Assembly: GCF_033568475.1 (NCBI RefSeq)
Contig: NC_133121.1
Location: forward strand, 2,790,001-2,854,000
Reading direction: 5' to 3'
DNA length: 64,000 nucleotides
Origin: Henckelia pumila
Lineage: Eukaryota > Streptophyta > Magnoliopsida > Lamiales > Gesneriaceae
Shown one piece after another: positions 21,874 to 35,690 of this stretch (within the stretch, counting starts at the first letter, position 1; every line of letters starts with the position of its first letter). The notes beneath the pieces are model-generated. The model was not told the origin of the DNA, ran no database searches, and was given only the letters and a program-made list of their open reading frames with translations. Both the position numbers and the translations under genes were made by a program.

Positions 21874-22619
21874 TATGTATTCTTTTGAATATTTGATTTT
21901 ATTTGATTTTTTTGAAAATTTGTCATGAAGATTTTTGTAGCCGATTAAAATAAACATGGAGGTGGAAAAGGCTATTTATTGAAATATGTGTGAAAATGGG
22001 GCCAACTATATTATATAATAATTAAGACACTATCAGACAAACTTTTTTTTTTTTTTAAAAAAAAACCAAACAAATAAACAAAACAAAGACCCCAAAAAAA
22101 AAAAATCGAAACGAAACGAAAAGAAAAGAAAGAACACTAGGGGACATGATTTAGCTTCGCATCTCATTGGATCAATTCATGCTAGTCTCCTTAATATGAT
22201 ATGCCAAAACTTTAATTAGTTTATTCTCATTTTGATTCTAGTGAAGTAATTTATTTTTATTTTTTTTCCAATTGCTACGACTTAGAATTTGTCAGATACT
22301 TGAAATATTTTGATTTTGAATTTTTTATGCTTAAAACATTTTACTTGAACAGTAAATATATTCAGCTATTTTTTTTAATTTCCCCAAATTTCTCCTAAAA
22401 TAAAGTGCCCATTTATTTCACACCAAAAAAGATAGAATTGATCATGTGAGCATCAGACCGAAAGAAAGGCTGTAAGATCAGGTGGCTCTCGGATATCCAC
22501 CAATAAAACTACGTGGCATAATAATTTTTTCAATCTTTTATTTAATTCTCGGCATTTATGATTCATTGTTGCTGAGGGGTTGGGAAACCAGACTTATATA
22601 ATATATATGTATATATTAT

Positions 22620-22658
<39 letters not shown>

Positions 22659-24576
22659 AATGAGATATTTTTCTGGATGGAATGTATTCGGACTTCTGAG
22701 GATATTTAAGAGAAATATTTCTATATAATAACAAAATAGCAGTGATTTTCACAAAAAAAATAAAAAAAAATAAAAACAGCAGGGACAAATACAGAAGCCT
22801 AACGGAAAAATTTTACTGTAGAAAACAAATGATGAGTGGAATAGGCAAATTAATTTGAGGAATCCAAAATTAAGCAAAATGTCAAGATAGAGGGAATGAG
22901 TTAAATTAATCGTAAAATGACAAAAACATTAATTAGCCTGAGTAACATTCATTTAAAGAATCTATTAATTCAATGTTTTGTCATACTCGATTTTTATTGA
23001 CAAATAATCACGTTTCCATTAATGCACGATCAAAGTGTTAAATGTGTAATGGTCATATTTCGAAGCTTAAAAACAAGTTCACGTATTTATTTGCTTTTTC
23101 CCCATGATAATAAGTAATAAAAATATTTTGCATTTCATTATTCATCAAAAAAGACAATTTTTTTTTTTTTTTTTTTTACATTTTCAATATGCCATAATGA
23201 AAAAGAAAACACCTTACTTTCGAAAGGACATATATGCACTTGGATTGGTCCACAAAGTGGGTGTCCAGTAGAGTCCATTGCAGTCCAATTGATGTTGGGA
23301 TTATGATTTTTATTTAAAGGGATTTAAGATATAAAATATATTCCTCTTTTTTTTTTTCTTTTTTTTTTTTGGGCTGAAATGAACTGTAGTTCGTTGGTCT
23401 GTCGACATATGAGTTCAGAAAATTTATAGTAAAAAAAGAAAAGAAGAAGAAGGAATTTATGTACGATAAGATATAAAAATCTCACAGATCTGATATTCTT
23501 GTAGAAAGATAACAGAAGAAAAATTACTTTGTTTTCCCTCTTAATATGATTTAAATATAATATTATTTACTCAACAATTTTATTGTATCTTACAAATTTT
23601 GATTTAAAGCCAAACACAATAATAATAGCAAAAATCTGCCTATACTTTTTATCTTGGGAACGAGATGATTTAGTATGATTATCGAGTTTAATTATTGTTA
23701 TAGATTCTTATCCTATATGAAAATGGAGTCACCTTATGATACATCAACAGGAGTAGCTTGATAAGGTGTCCTATGTAAAAGTGGCGCAAACAGTGAAACA
23801 AATTCATTGATTGAGCGACACGTGCTAGCGGTGCCTCTGCCCATTATATCTATCCGTGCTAGAGAAATATTACAGTTGTATTTGTACCATATGTTTGAGT
23901 TATTTCACATATTTTGTTTTCAAGTGATGTTTGTTCGAACATTTTATGAAAAATTACATGGACACGTGTTTGTGTTTGTTTTCGAGTGAGATGTTTTTCG
24001 ATCATCTTATATAAAATTACATGGAATTGTTTTTATCCGTGTAGCATAGTATCATCTGTGTGCGTTGGCCTGTGAGTGAAAAAGACACCTCAACACCCCT
24101 CCAATCAATTAATTAATTTTCTTCCCATCCAAAATGGCATAAACAACACACGGCTACCATCTGCTGACAATCTGTTTCTTTGCGTATTTATTGTGTGTTA
24201 GCCTTGAATCCTATACCGTTCAATTATTCATTTCTTAATTATTGAGCTAAGTAGTACTTTGTACGCTAAAAGTTGTCAAGATTTAATTTTTAGCCTTGCA
24301 TAGGGTTAAAAGAAACTATTTTTGGGTGTGATAGTTGTTTACACGGAAAACCCATAAAAGAAGTGCTGTGCTATCAAGAAAATATCATTTTGTTTTATTT
24401 ATTATTAATTTACAACTGCGTCAGTGGTTCCTGTCTGATTATTTTATTACAGCTTCCCTTCTGCATGTAAGCTGCTTTACTGAAAAATTTCCATGGTGAA
24501 AGGCCTTAAAGCCGCAATTTTTTAATGACCAAAATATATTATCGTAGTAATCGTACAATTCAAGTTATTTATTAAA
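21874..24576. other. AT-rich intergenic DNA with simple repeats
   Basis: The first 150 bp probably hold the PIG-M 3' untranslated region. The rest has poly-T tracts (about 23160-23178 and 23346-23370), a compound TA/CA microsatellite at 22593-22659, and the promoter of the O-fucosyltransferase gene toward its right end. No coding sequence or RNA gene was seen. Confidence 0.5.
22593..22659. repeat. compound (TA)n-(CA)n-(TA)n microsatellite
   Basis: Eleven CA units (about 22620-22641) are bounded on both sides by TA repeats. Confidence 0.9.
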
Positions 24577-27500
24577 ATGAGGCAGCAGAGTCGTTCTCTT
24601 AGTAATAGCAACAGAGGAGGAGCCATGGCTGCTGCTATTGTTCTTCTTCTGCCCCTTTTGTTCCCAAGTCTTTTCACTCCATTCAGCCATGCCTTGCCCT
24701 CTGCTCTGTCGGTGTGTTCTTGATTTCCTCTTTTTTTTTTTTTTTTTTTTGCAGTTACCTTGATGTGCGTGGTGTTTGAAGTTTTTTTGCTTTCTTGTGT
24801 GAAATTTTTGCAATTCCGTGTTTCGTATTTCCTTTTTGAGGTACGTGGTTTCGGCTAAAAGTTGAGTGGGATTCAGGTTCTTGTAATTCTTGGTCGAATT
24901 TTAGCGGTTGGCCTTTGTCGGTGGTGATATTTCCTTATTAAGTTGGTGGAATCTCTTAGGAATTATTGAATTTGGGTTATTTTAGTACATGAACTGAAAA
25001 CAAATGTGGATGCTGTGTGTGTAAGAATATATTCATGTACAGTTACTGGAAAAGGGATCGGGGAGAGAATTCGCCTTCATTTCCGAATTGGTTAAGTATG
25101 GAAGTGCTAGGTGAACTTGATTCGAATCCTGTTAGTTGTATATATGGATTACTTCAATAGGATCTGGTAATTGTTGATGTGTAACACGGCTTAATATCTG
25201 GCAGAGCCCTTAGAATCTAAAGATTCTGAGAATCTGGAGGCTTCGAAACTCTAAAAAATGTGGGAGAATATGCATTTATGTAAAGAAATATGCCTTGAAT
25301 TGAAAACTCATTTAAAATCTTTACAAAATGGAGTGGTTGATCGATCCCTCCCCCTACCGCTTTATTCTTAGTTCTGGATGGGGTGTCCCATTAACAAGGG
25401 CAGCGAGTATGAGTGTATATGCAAATGATATAGTACCTATTTTGCATTGTTGGCGTTAGACAAGTGTGATTGAGAAAGGAAGATAGTGAGATCTGCTTAT
25501 ATCTGTTGGGAAGCGAATGCCAGAATTGGTGTAAGAGGATTTGTAATAACCTCTCTGATGTAATAGAATATGATCGTGTGTGTGCTTAGTGGTAAGAAAA
25601 AAGGTCAGGGCTGTTTAAAACAAATTTAGGATTTAAAACTCGTGAACCTAACCTGCGACAGTTGTGTAAACTGTGAACATCTTCTGAAGTTGGTGCATGA
25701 CTATAAAAATATTTGTGTTGAAAATGTCTCCTGAACTGCTGGTTTTTGTTCACGTATTCAGGAGTGGAATACTCCAAAACCTATGCACTCTCGCTTACTC
25801 AAGAGTGCTCTGCAGCGCGAAAATGTGAGTATGATTTAACTTATTTGTAATCTAACTTGAAGTAAAAATAATTGTTTTGTTGAATATTGCTATATAATTT
25901 GTTCATGTTCTTTTTTTTTTTTAGTCTGATGAACAACAAGCTGACCTGTGGATGCCTTTGCCTCGCCAACAATGGAAAACCTGTGCTCAGCACAGCCTCA
26001 CCTCCAGTAAGTGTTAGGGCTATGACTTTTCTTTTTTTCTTTTGTTTTTTGGTTCTTTTTCATTCTATTCGGAACTTACAATTAGGATAGGTGGGTGAAA
26101 CATGAGATCTACTCTTAATCAAGTTTCAACTATTTGTCCCAAATAATGTAATTAAAATTTTTTCATCACACAGTCACGATTTGGATCCCTTTGACTGATT
26201 AGCAATTTGATTTCAGCAGAATTGTCTGAGAAATCTCAAGGGTATATTCAAGTTTTTCTTGATGGTGGACTAAACCAGCAGAGAATGGGTGTAAGGACAT
26301 CTTTTTATTATATATGTTTTATGATAATTGAGCATATACAACGATGGTAATAATAATAAGCTTATTCACTAATTTGTACTTCCGTTCGTATAGATCTGTG
26401 ATGCAGTTGCAGTTGCCAAAATTTTGAATGCTACTCTTATAGTTCCTTATCTGGAAGTAAATCCTGTCTGGCAAGATTCAAGGTACTCCTTAGGACCCCA
26501 TACTATACAATGTTTATGCTAAAAGAATATCGTTCTCTTTTATTTCTCTTGTTGAAGGTGTGCTGAGAATGCGACCATCTCCATTTTTTTAATGCAGTAC
26601 TTTCATGGATATTTTCGACGTGGATCATTTTCTTGATACATTGAAAGATGACATATCTATAGTCAGAGAGTTGCCTGATGAATATTTTTGGAGCACAAGG
26701 GAGTATTATGCTACAGCTATTCGAGCTACAAGAGTAAAAACAGCACCCGTTCATGCTTCAGCAAACTGGTATCTAGAGAATGTTTTGCCTCTCCTGCAAA
26801 GGTTGGTCAATATGATAAATTGTTCTTTTTGTCTATTGGTCTTCAAATTGTTTTTCGGTTCTTAGTCATATCTCCCATATAGCTTTAGTGTGCTTATTTT
26901 CAAATATTCGAGGAAAGTTCATTTTGCCTCCGAAAACCAGAGCGACTGTCTCAACTTTATACAACTTATTCGAATATTGTTTAAGAGTGTGTCACATATT
27001 TGAATTTATTGAACTAAAGTTTCATCACTATTTTAGATTAACACTAAGAAGACTAATTTATAAGTTTGCTAGAAAGTTAACCTTGTCAAGTTCTAAGCTT
27101 CAATTTTTACGGTTCAGTTATGGAATTGCTGCGATTGCGCCATTTTCTCACCGTTTGGATTTTGACAACATGCCTGCTGACATTCAACGACTACGATGCA
27201 AAGTCAACTTCCATGCTTTAGTTTTTGTACCTCACATCAGAGCTCTTGGAGATGCACTTGTTAGTCGCCTCAGATACCCACCTGGCCCCAGTGAAGCCGC
27301 TGGCACCAACTACATTAGGGAGTTCACCAATCCCAAGTACAAGTACAAGTACAAGCAAGAAGCTGGAAAGTTTGTTGTTCTCCACCTTCGTTTCGACAAG
27401 GTATATTTTCTGTTCTAGTCAATATTTAATGCACGTAATAAGTTTAAGATCATGTATGTTTACACATCCTTATTGTGTGCTATATATGCTAAAGGAGTGT

Positions 27501-28467
27501 CAAATTTGGTTGTCTTCTCAGGATATGGCTGCTCATTCGGCTTGTGATTTTGGTGGAGGCAAGGCCGAAAAAATGGCACTGGCTAAGTATCGACAAGTTA
27601 TTTGGCAAGGAAGAGTGTTAAATTCTCAGTTTACAGATGAGGAGTTGAGGAGTCAAGGGCGGTGCCCATTGACTCCTGAAGAAATTGGATTGCTTTTGGC
27701 AGCCCTTGGATTTGATAACACGACTCGTTTGTATCTTGCTTCGCACAAGGTTTTGCTGAGTTATTTTATTTCCACTGATGATAATGTCTGAATAGTCGGT
27801 AACCAAACCTTTTCTTGAATGAAGGTGTATGGTGGGGAAGCCAGGATCTCAACTTTGCGAAGTTTATTTCCTCTAATGGAAGACAAGAAGACCCTTGCTT
27901 CTTCAGAAGAAAGAGCTCAAATAAAAGGAAAGGCTTCTCTTTTGGCAGCTGTTGATTACTATGTCAGTATGCATAGTGATATATTCATTTCCGCTTCTCC
28001 AGGAAATATGCACAATGCTATGGTAAGCTCTTCAAGTTATCTGTTTTCGTTACTCTTGTGAAACAAAAGAACTTGAACATAAAATGGATCGAAATTGAAG
28101 TTTTCCTTCTCGCCTTGGTAACATTTGGTTTGTTTTACTGGATTCGGGAAACTCATGTCGTTATGTTCCCGCAGTATCTCTTTTTCATTCATTCTCATTG
28201 AATGACTCACATCAAATTTTTGAGTTACATGAGATTAAACCTCTCGTCCAATACCAGGTTGGCCATCGAACTTACCATAATATGAAGACTATAAGGCCAA
28301 ACATGGCATTGTTGGGGCAGCTTTTCTTGAACAAAAGCTTGACTTGGCCAGAATTCCAGGAAGCTGTCATTCAAGGGCACATATCAAGGCAAGGGCAACT
28401 CAGACTACGCAAATCAGAACAATCAATATACACGTATCCCGCTCCCGACTGTATGTGTAAAGTCTGA
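24577..28467 (+). CDS. O-fucosyltransferase family protein
   Basis: This is a plant GDP-fucose protein O-fucosyltransferase-like (PF10250) protein of 521 residues. Ten exons are read: 24577-24711, 25762-25824, 25925-26006, 26217-26290, 26394-26482, 26598-26801, 27118-27400, 27522-27749, 27825-28022 and 28258-28467. The total of 1566 bp keeps phase throughout. A hydrophobic segment at about residues 17-37 suggests a Golgi type II anchor. Family blocks are GYIQVFLDGGLNQQRMGICD, FSHRLDFD, HLRFDKDMAAHSACDFGGG (Arg307 is the likely nucleotide-sugar contact), RCPLTPEEIGLLL, VYGGEARISTL and DIFISASPGNMHNAM; it ends in SIYTYPAPDCMC. At exon 4 a second AG three bases on (26220) would replace Thr-Glu by Lys. 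Exon 7 carries a short KYKYKYK expansion before the HLRFD block. The acceptor substrate is unknown; most plant members are uncharacterised. It is convergent with the Pumilio gene. Confidence 0.93.
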
Positions 28468-29528
28468 GTTCTCTTTTGTTAGCACACGGGCTTGTGGCAA
28501 TTTATGGCTTATATTGTTTGAAATAAGTTATGAACCTTTCTGGCTTGGGAATAGAGCATTGGGAATTCATCTGCATTTCAAATCTTCTACGGCATTTTAG
28601 CACCAGATGATGTTTATTCCACTGATTGATCCAAGGGGTGTGCATATTTGTTAAATATAGGGTCAAAGTCATCTAACTTGGAGTGGTATATACATATCTT
28701 AAATAGCTTTTAGGCTATCGTGTAATATGTTATTGGATTGAATTGTTCGTTATTCGTTATTATTCTGTTTTATCTTATTACGTTTAAATTCAAGGACAAA
28801 GGCATTTCTTACGTAGAAACACCGATGCCCACCCAATCTTGATATGTAACATGTATTAAGACGCATTCTCCTAATCGTTATTCACATAAATATCAATTAA
28901 TTTAACCAACATAAATATAACAGTAAAAGAATGAATCAGATGATGTCACTTGTTCCGGGAGGAAGAGAATATACAAGAATCAAATTAAAGACTATAAAAC
29001 TATAAATCTCATTACTGCACCTTCAAATCTTATCAGGAAAAGTCTCAAGTTCAGTTCTTTTTGCCAAACACCAGGCATAAGCAACCAGGTTCCTACTGGC
29101 AAAAGCACGAGTACCCTCTTCGACAAGTGTGGATTGATCTCGAAGATTTGCATGTGAAAGAAAAGAATCAATACAAGGGGCTAAATTCAAGCTCCCGAAT
29201 CATAGCTCCGAGCTTATCAAATCCAACACAGAACAAGTAATTTCGAATTACCAAACGTTTCGACCATTTTCCCTACAAAGAAGTTTCGCACCATATCACG
29301 GTGTTTCTTGTGCCAGGTGCATTCAATCCTCCATAGGGTTGCTGAAGGAAACATCAAGCAGCAGTGGAGACTACCTGCTGGACTAGTCTTTCATTCGATT
29401 CTGATGTAGCGTTCCCCACTTCCATCCTTTTAGATCATAGCTAGTTTACATCTTTAATTCTCATTCATACCAGTAGATGATTTCTCCGTGCCAAGAAATT
29501 CTCGAGCACCGCATTCTTATTAAAACTA
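28468..29528. other. convergent 3' ends, no gene
   Basis: This stretch lies between the stop codons of two convergent genes. It should contain both 3' untranslated regions; the plus-strand one probably ends around 28700-28800. No open frame with protein character was found. Confidence 0.5.
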
Positions 29529-32500
29529 CTAACCATTTCTAGTTTTAATCTTTTTGGTTTTTTTCCTGAAAGAATCATTGTCAACGCCATCTTTGGAAAA
29601 CCCACTGCTTTCTGTCACCCGCTTATTGAATGACCCTTTACGTTTAGTGGAACCCTGGTGAGCCAAAAACGGGGAACCTGAAGAGAAAAAAGTATCGATC
29701 TCATTTCTCATGCCCTTCAAAGTTTCTGGTTGTGACTTGTGACTTGTATCTGCCAGAAAGTTAGAGCTTCGGGATGACAATGTCTCCTTTGATCCAAATG
29801 CTGCCTGGAAATCCTTGTAAGTGGATGCTTTAGAAGCTTGACTTGATCTCCATTGTTCCGGGCGCCTCGCGAATCTAATAGTGAGCAGTAAACGGTAATA
29901 TATATCAATTAACGGATAAAAGTAGAGAAAACGAAACTCGTTATAGAGTTCTTTGGAAAACAAGAAATATTCCAGGCGTGCAATTCATCAATTACCAATA
30001 ACACATTACCAAAGAATTTAGATTGATGTGTACAAAAAAAATCATACAATCTGTGTAAGTTACGATGAGTTGCTTAGGAGTAGGACAATGGAAATAATTT
30101 TTTTTTAGGAAATAAAATTATTCAGTGCAGCATATAAACCTATGATCATCGCGCACAATTTTTCCCCATGTTGACAACTTGTAATGCTGAAAGCAGTGAC
30201 AGTGGATCTTATAATGAATTTCATATTACAAGATTTTTTTTTTCATTCAAAACATACTCCCTTAGTTGAGGCCTCATGAAATTAAATAAAGTTTTATGCC
30301 TCACATTCTCTTTTAAGGGATGAAAAACAAGACGTCTATTTTTAATCCTTTTTATCCATTTACATGCGTGAGAGACACTAAAAAAACTGGGAGAATATTA
30401 AAGTTTAGCAACACTTCCAATGAGAAATGGAAAGTAGATTTACCTCTCAACATCAAGTTTCTTCAAGAGGTAAGGGCCCTGTTTAGTCTTGGACAGCTCT
30501 GTTTGGACAAGTAGTAGTTCTGATACAATTGTTTCTCTCAGAGATATATTGCTCGCAGTGAAGCATTTATCAATAATAAATGAGCCAGAAGGATGCACAG
30601 AAAGCTCTCCAAAATGTCCTTGAAGCCTTAAAGTTTTGGAGCAGTCCATAAAATAACATTAGTAGAAACTATTGAACTCAAGTCTGTGAGACCCTTTATA
30701 ATGCAATTTTAACCCACTAATAAAAAATAAAGGCAGTCTTACTTTTTGCTCAATACACTGCACGCTTACTTAAAAGAAACTGATATAGCAATGTTTAATA
30801 TTGTAAACTAAAAAATTAACGGCAAGTGTGCTGTCAAATTCATACAACGAACATCAAAGGTCGCATGCTATCCTCTAACATGAAAGAGGATAAAAAAAAC
30901 AACACTTCATGATAGATTTAAAATCCAATTTACTAATAGCATTATGCTCTTTGTTTTTAAAAGTTTATCAGGCAGCTACCAATTTATTTCTGCAGTTGCT
31001 GCAAACAATTCTGGGTTAACAAGCAAGCTGAACACACTGTTCACATAGCTATTCCAGGCACTGCATGGGATTTACTAGCACAGCGGAATGAATAAGCAAA
31101 TTGAAAATAAGGTGCAACTTAAGACAAATTTAAATCTTACTTTATGATCAGCTTGCGCTTCTGCTTAAATGGAGCATTTGAGTTGAGAAAGGTTTCGATT
31201 ACCCGGTTACTAGTGGGATCCTTTGATACTTCAAGAACATGGTTAACTTCTAAAGACACAATGGCAGCAATATAAACTTTTATGTATTCCTACAACCAGA
31301 AAACAGGGTGTTTGATAATAAATACACATGCAACAAAATGAACCAGCTTTGTAAAAAATAAAGTATCTTACGAGGAAAAAAAAAATCATGCAAAAAAGGA
31401 TCTCTAGCACATTTATGCTGTAATCCAAAAAATCTTCTTATAAAAAAAATTGCATCACTTGGTGGATTTTTCTCTTGGAAAGTTAATTCCCATAGAATTA
31501 GTGGTTGAGTGGACATTGGAAAAGTTACTGGATTTCAAAGCTACACTATTGTTGCGGAAAAAGGAAAAGCAAAGGTCACATACACTTGGAAATTTGAAAA
31601 TTGACTGCAGAATCAAAGAACCTAGAACTTGCATTTTGACACCATTTGGCCAATTCCAGTTGGCTTTATCATTAGAACCGAAGTAAGTGTCAAGAAACAA
31701 AATCCGTGGAATGATGGATGCTGAAGGCTCGTCTGCATTATGCACTGCATCAGAAAGGGCCTGACAACACTGCCACGATGATGTTGAAAAAATAGTCAGC
31801 AATTAAAACATAAAAAACAAAAAAAAAACTTTAAAACTATAAAGGGACACGGTGAAGTAAGGGAGGATCAAAAGTTACCTAAGAAAAAGTACATTTCACT
31901 GATTATTTTATCAAATAAAAGTTTTCATATATGAGATTAACATTTTCGGGATATGGAAATGTGAGTTCAAGTAAATATAAAGAAGGAAAATGAGGGACTT
32001 AGAAACCTCATGCTCATGGGTCTGAAGCCTTTGACCAGCAGCAAGAAGAGCCGCGACAACTCCTGACTTACCCATTTCGAAAAGAATCTTAAACTTGGTA
32101 CCTAGTTCCTCGCAAATAGCTTTTACCTGGATAGTAAAATGATCAAGGAATTGTAAATTGCCAAACAAATCTTCCAAAAAAATTGAAATCAGGGAAGTGG
32201 GAACCATAAAAGGTTAACAAATATTATCATCATACATCATGTGGTGACATATGTGCCACAATATTAAAATCAAAAAGCTCAGAAAGGTCAACATAAAAAC
32301 CAAATAGACAGCAAGGTCCATTGCAAAAAACATTGACAAATCACCTCACAACCAAATAATAGGTTTTGAACACATAAGATATAGCTTTCTCAGGCGAAAA
32401 CAGGTAACGTTCACTGTTCAGAACACAATGATATTAAGCTTGCCAAGGTAACAGCCCACAGCCTTGGTCAAACCATGTAAATTTGACCCATTTCGAAGGG

Positions 32501-35500
32501 GTGACGATTTAAAATTATTTGCAGGTTCGTAAAATCTTTCTGTAAACTTTACTCCTGCAGGGAATAGAAAGATCAACTGAAAAATGCAAGCGAACTCAAA
32601 TTAAGAATGAGCTGAAAACCAAAATAGCAGCCAACTTTTCAACCACGGGAATATTTGATACAAGCCAAGCTAATCAAGATCTGACATAGCAGCTCAAATA
32701 AAGGTAAAAGAGATTCTAACCCATATTATGGATAAATGTAGCATACAAAAATTAGACAAGTACAAATCCCAAAATGGTAGATAAATAAATAGAGCTTTAA
32801 GAAGTTTGGACGGACATGCTCACGACTTCTGGCATGAGACACCAATGCTTGCACAACAAAGTTAGCAAAGGGATGCGATGACATCTTGAACAAAGAAGCC
32901 TTGAAAACTTTTGTGAATATTTGATTATATAAGCCATCAGGAGATACTGCCAAAATAACCTGCAAAAGGGACGTTAAGTCTTGACAATTTGAAGAAATCA
33001 CTTTAGAGAAAAAGTATTGTTCCCAGTTCCCCTAATATTTTGTTTCTTTTATGAATTTTAAGTGTCATTCTGTTCTGCGTGTTTTACATTCTCAATTTCC
33101 AAATATAAGTATGCTTTTTGTCAGAGCCACTCTGTTTTTATTTGTTACACCAGGTCTAACCGTTCATCTGGCTAAGTGTCTTGCTTCATCTACATTTATA
33201 ATTTGTCATGACCACTCATCCCACGGAGACGAGTTCATTTTCACTTTAAGTTTCACATGCTTTTTATTCTCAACTCCATTTAAGCCTAAACAGTAAACAT
33301 GGTTAAAATGACAATTTGGGAATATAACTATGAAATCCCAATATTCAATCACCGCTTTCGAGTGATAAGCTTTGAGAATAAGCTAACAGCCATATGATCA
33401 ACAATAGTTATAACTGGTGAACCTGTCATCACTGTTTATGTGATTCTAGTAGGGACAAGGCATCACATTGTGACTTTTTATATTCAATTCCCTACCCAAT
33501 ATGATATTTAAGCTATGCAATAAAAAGAGAGACACTTTTTTTTTGACAAAAATGACACATAGCATTACTTCGAGTTGCACCTTTTATGAACATAGATACT
33601 TGCAGTGTTAGATTAAAAAAAAACATATCTCAACATCAGAACTTGTATCTATGATGAAACATGGGCATTCAAAATCATATCAAGAACGCAAAATTATAAG
33701 CTCCCACCTCCATTAAATGGCTGTAAGCATTTTCTTCCACCAAATGTAGAATTTTTTTTGCCGCTTCTGTTAAATATCCTTCCAAGTCTTTATCCACACT
33801 GCAGCCAAGGAGAATGGGAATTATACGCATCAACTCCGGCTCATTTCCAGCTAATAACTTCAAAGCGGTCTGCAATTACAGTATAGTTAATCACATGCAA
33901 AACTATTCACAACTGAGAAATACAATAAAAACCCATTTCTTATCATCTCACTAGAATTCTAAGCTTTTGATATTAAAATCATTGGCTAGCAACCATACAC
34001 GAACAAGTTCACAAATATAGTGTCTTATGAATGAACATATTATCGTAACACTACCGGGTCTCGTGCTCATACACAGTAAAGATGAAAAATAAAGTAACCA
34101 CCCCGGGTACCCATCCCCGGTTTAGTCTATGCAACAACAAGAAAAGATCTTCCTGTGTACCGTTGAACTTCAAATATGAGTCTCATATGTATTTTATGTA
34201 GGACTTACATGTGTGTTAATGCATCCAACAGCATATACTACAGAGAAAGATTTTCTCCTCGTGTAGGATAGATCAACCCTCATCCCCATAATTTCACCAG
34301 TGATGGAGTAGATTTAAAATGAATAGGTGTGCATGAAAGATCAACAAAAAAATTTGAACTACGAAATGATGAGGTGAAAAAATTATGACTACAGCTCAAA
34401 CATACCTGCAGAACCAAACTACTATACTGATTCAATTGTATGGTTGCAATGTCCACTCTCAAAGGGTTCAACATTTCTGACATGAGAAATGTTAGTTGAT
34501 CAGGAAATGACTGGTGTTGCTGTGAGTCATTGCCCTCCAACTTGGTGGATCTCAGATTCAAACGTTCTGCCAGAACAACTGCCGGCTTTGTGCTGTGAAA
34601 CTCCGGGGTGTCTACAGAAACTCCTTTACAAAAGCAAAGCAGTCTCCGCAGAACGTGAGATCCATAAGAATTGCACATTAGATCACCAGCATTGATCACA
34701 ATTTCCTGGAACAAAGCAAGGAGTGGAGAAATAAATAAATAAATAAAAAACATCACCATACAAAACCATATATTCCTCCCAATCGTTGGCAAATTATACA
34801 ATCTGAAAGCTAAAACTTTTTTGATGAATGACAAAAAAAAAAAAAAATCAAGTAAAAACAGCAAGCTGTTTTCTTCTAACGCATATCCAAATTCACTCTA
34901 TTCCCAACAAAAAACGGTTTCATAATTATCATGATCTAAGTAAGTAAATATACCTGGCATAACGAAGCTAGCGTCTCCCCAACGAGAGAATAAGTGTCGT
35001 CATCCTGAAGGTGCATGGCCAAAGACTTGAGGGCTGTTTCAGCGACATGTGAGCCAGACCTATCCATAGCAATACGTGAAAATTTCCCCGCACTGCTTCG
35101 AAGAAAAGAACAAAGCTGGTCACAAGAACAGCCTTCCAGGAGAGTTTGCATGGTATGGCTAATGATGTAGTCAGTTGCGAGTTCCAGCTCTTTCCCTCTA
35201 GCTTCCTCCAAAGCATTACCACAAATAACTGACCGCTGCTCTAAGTCAATCTCAGTTCCTTCTATCACATTTGCTATCTCGGTAAAGTACTTGGTTGTCT
35301 CTGGGTCAACCAACTTTCTACAACAAAAAAATTCCCAATATATGAATAGGAAACACGCACAACAATCGATTTCAGAACACTAAAAACTCAAGAACAGAAT
35401 ATAATTCGCATTCAAAACCTGATCAATGATGCTTGTGGTGTATAGGCTGTTTTGTCCTCTGAAAATTTTTTAGCTTTGAAGGTTGAGCCACCTGGTTGGT

Positions 35501-35555
35501 ATTTAGCTGAATCTCCGCCATTTCTCTTCCTTTCTCGTCCGCTCATTTTCCCCAT
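29529..35555 (-). CDS. APUM23: nucleolar Pumilio-repeat protein, APUM23/NOP9-like
   Basis: This PUF-repeat RNA-binding protein resembles Arabidopsis APUM23 and yeast Nop9, which act in 18S/5.8S pre-rRNA processing in the nucleolus. Ten exons are read on the minus strand: 35555-35419, 35317-34954, 34705-34406, 33869-33708, 32959-32816, 32126-32007, 31769-31584, 31289-31141, 30626-30444 and 29874-29529. The total is 2091 bp, 696 residues. Helical repeats show PUF-like signatures such as DRSGSHVAETALKSLA, NSYGSHVLRRLL, NQYSSLVLQ, ENAYSHLMEV, HPFANFVVQALVSHA, DPTSNRVIETFL and HPSGSFIIDKCF. The N-terminus (MGKMSGRERKRNGG) and C-terminus (KKTKKIKTRNG) are basic and fit nucleolar targeting. The donor after exon 5 (GTCCGT) is not ideal but keeps frame and family alignment. 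The upstream region has site II elements, as expected for a ribosome-biogenesis gene. Confidence 0.92.
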
Positions 35556-35656
35556 CCTTCTGTAACTTCACCAGCGGGCGTTGGGGAAAATCAACCAAAG
35601 AGGGAGCAAAAACTGCCGGGAATCAACCAGCTATGAACAAGGGTTTGAGAATCGGC

Positions 35657-35690
35657 TGGGCCTTCAAGTTTACTCGTGGGCCAAGCCCAT
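35657..35690 (-). promoter_or_regulatory. site II cluster upstream of the Pumilio gene
   Basis: TGGGCC at 35657-35662 and the pair TGGGCCAAGCCCAT at 35677-35690 lie 100-135 bp before the start codon. GGCCCA-type site II elements are typical of plant ribosome-biogenesis promoters. Confidence 0.6.

Noticed and set aside
33051-33296. 81-residue plus-strand frame
   Set aside because: It lies inside an intron of the Pumilio gene and shows no protein-like conservation.
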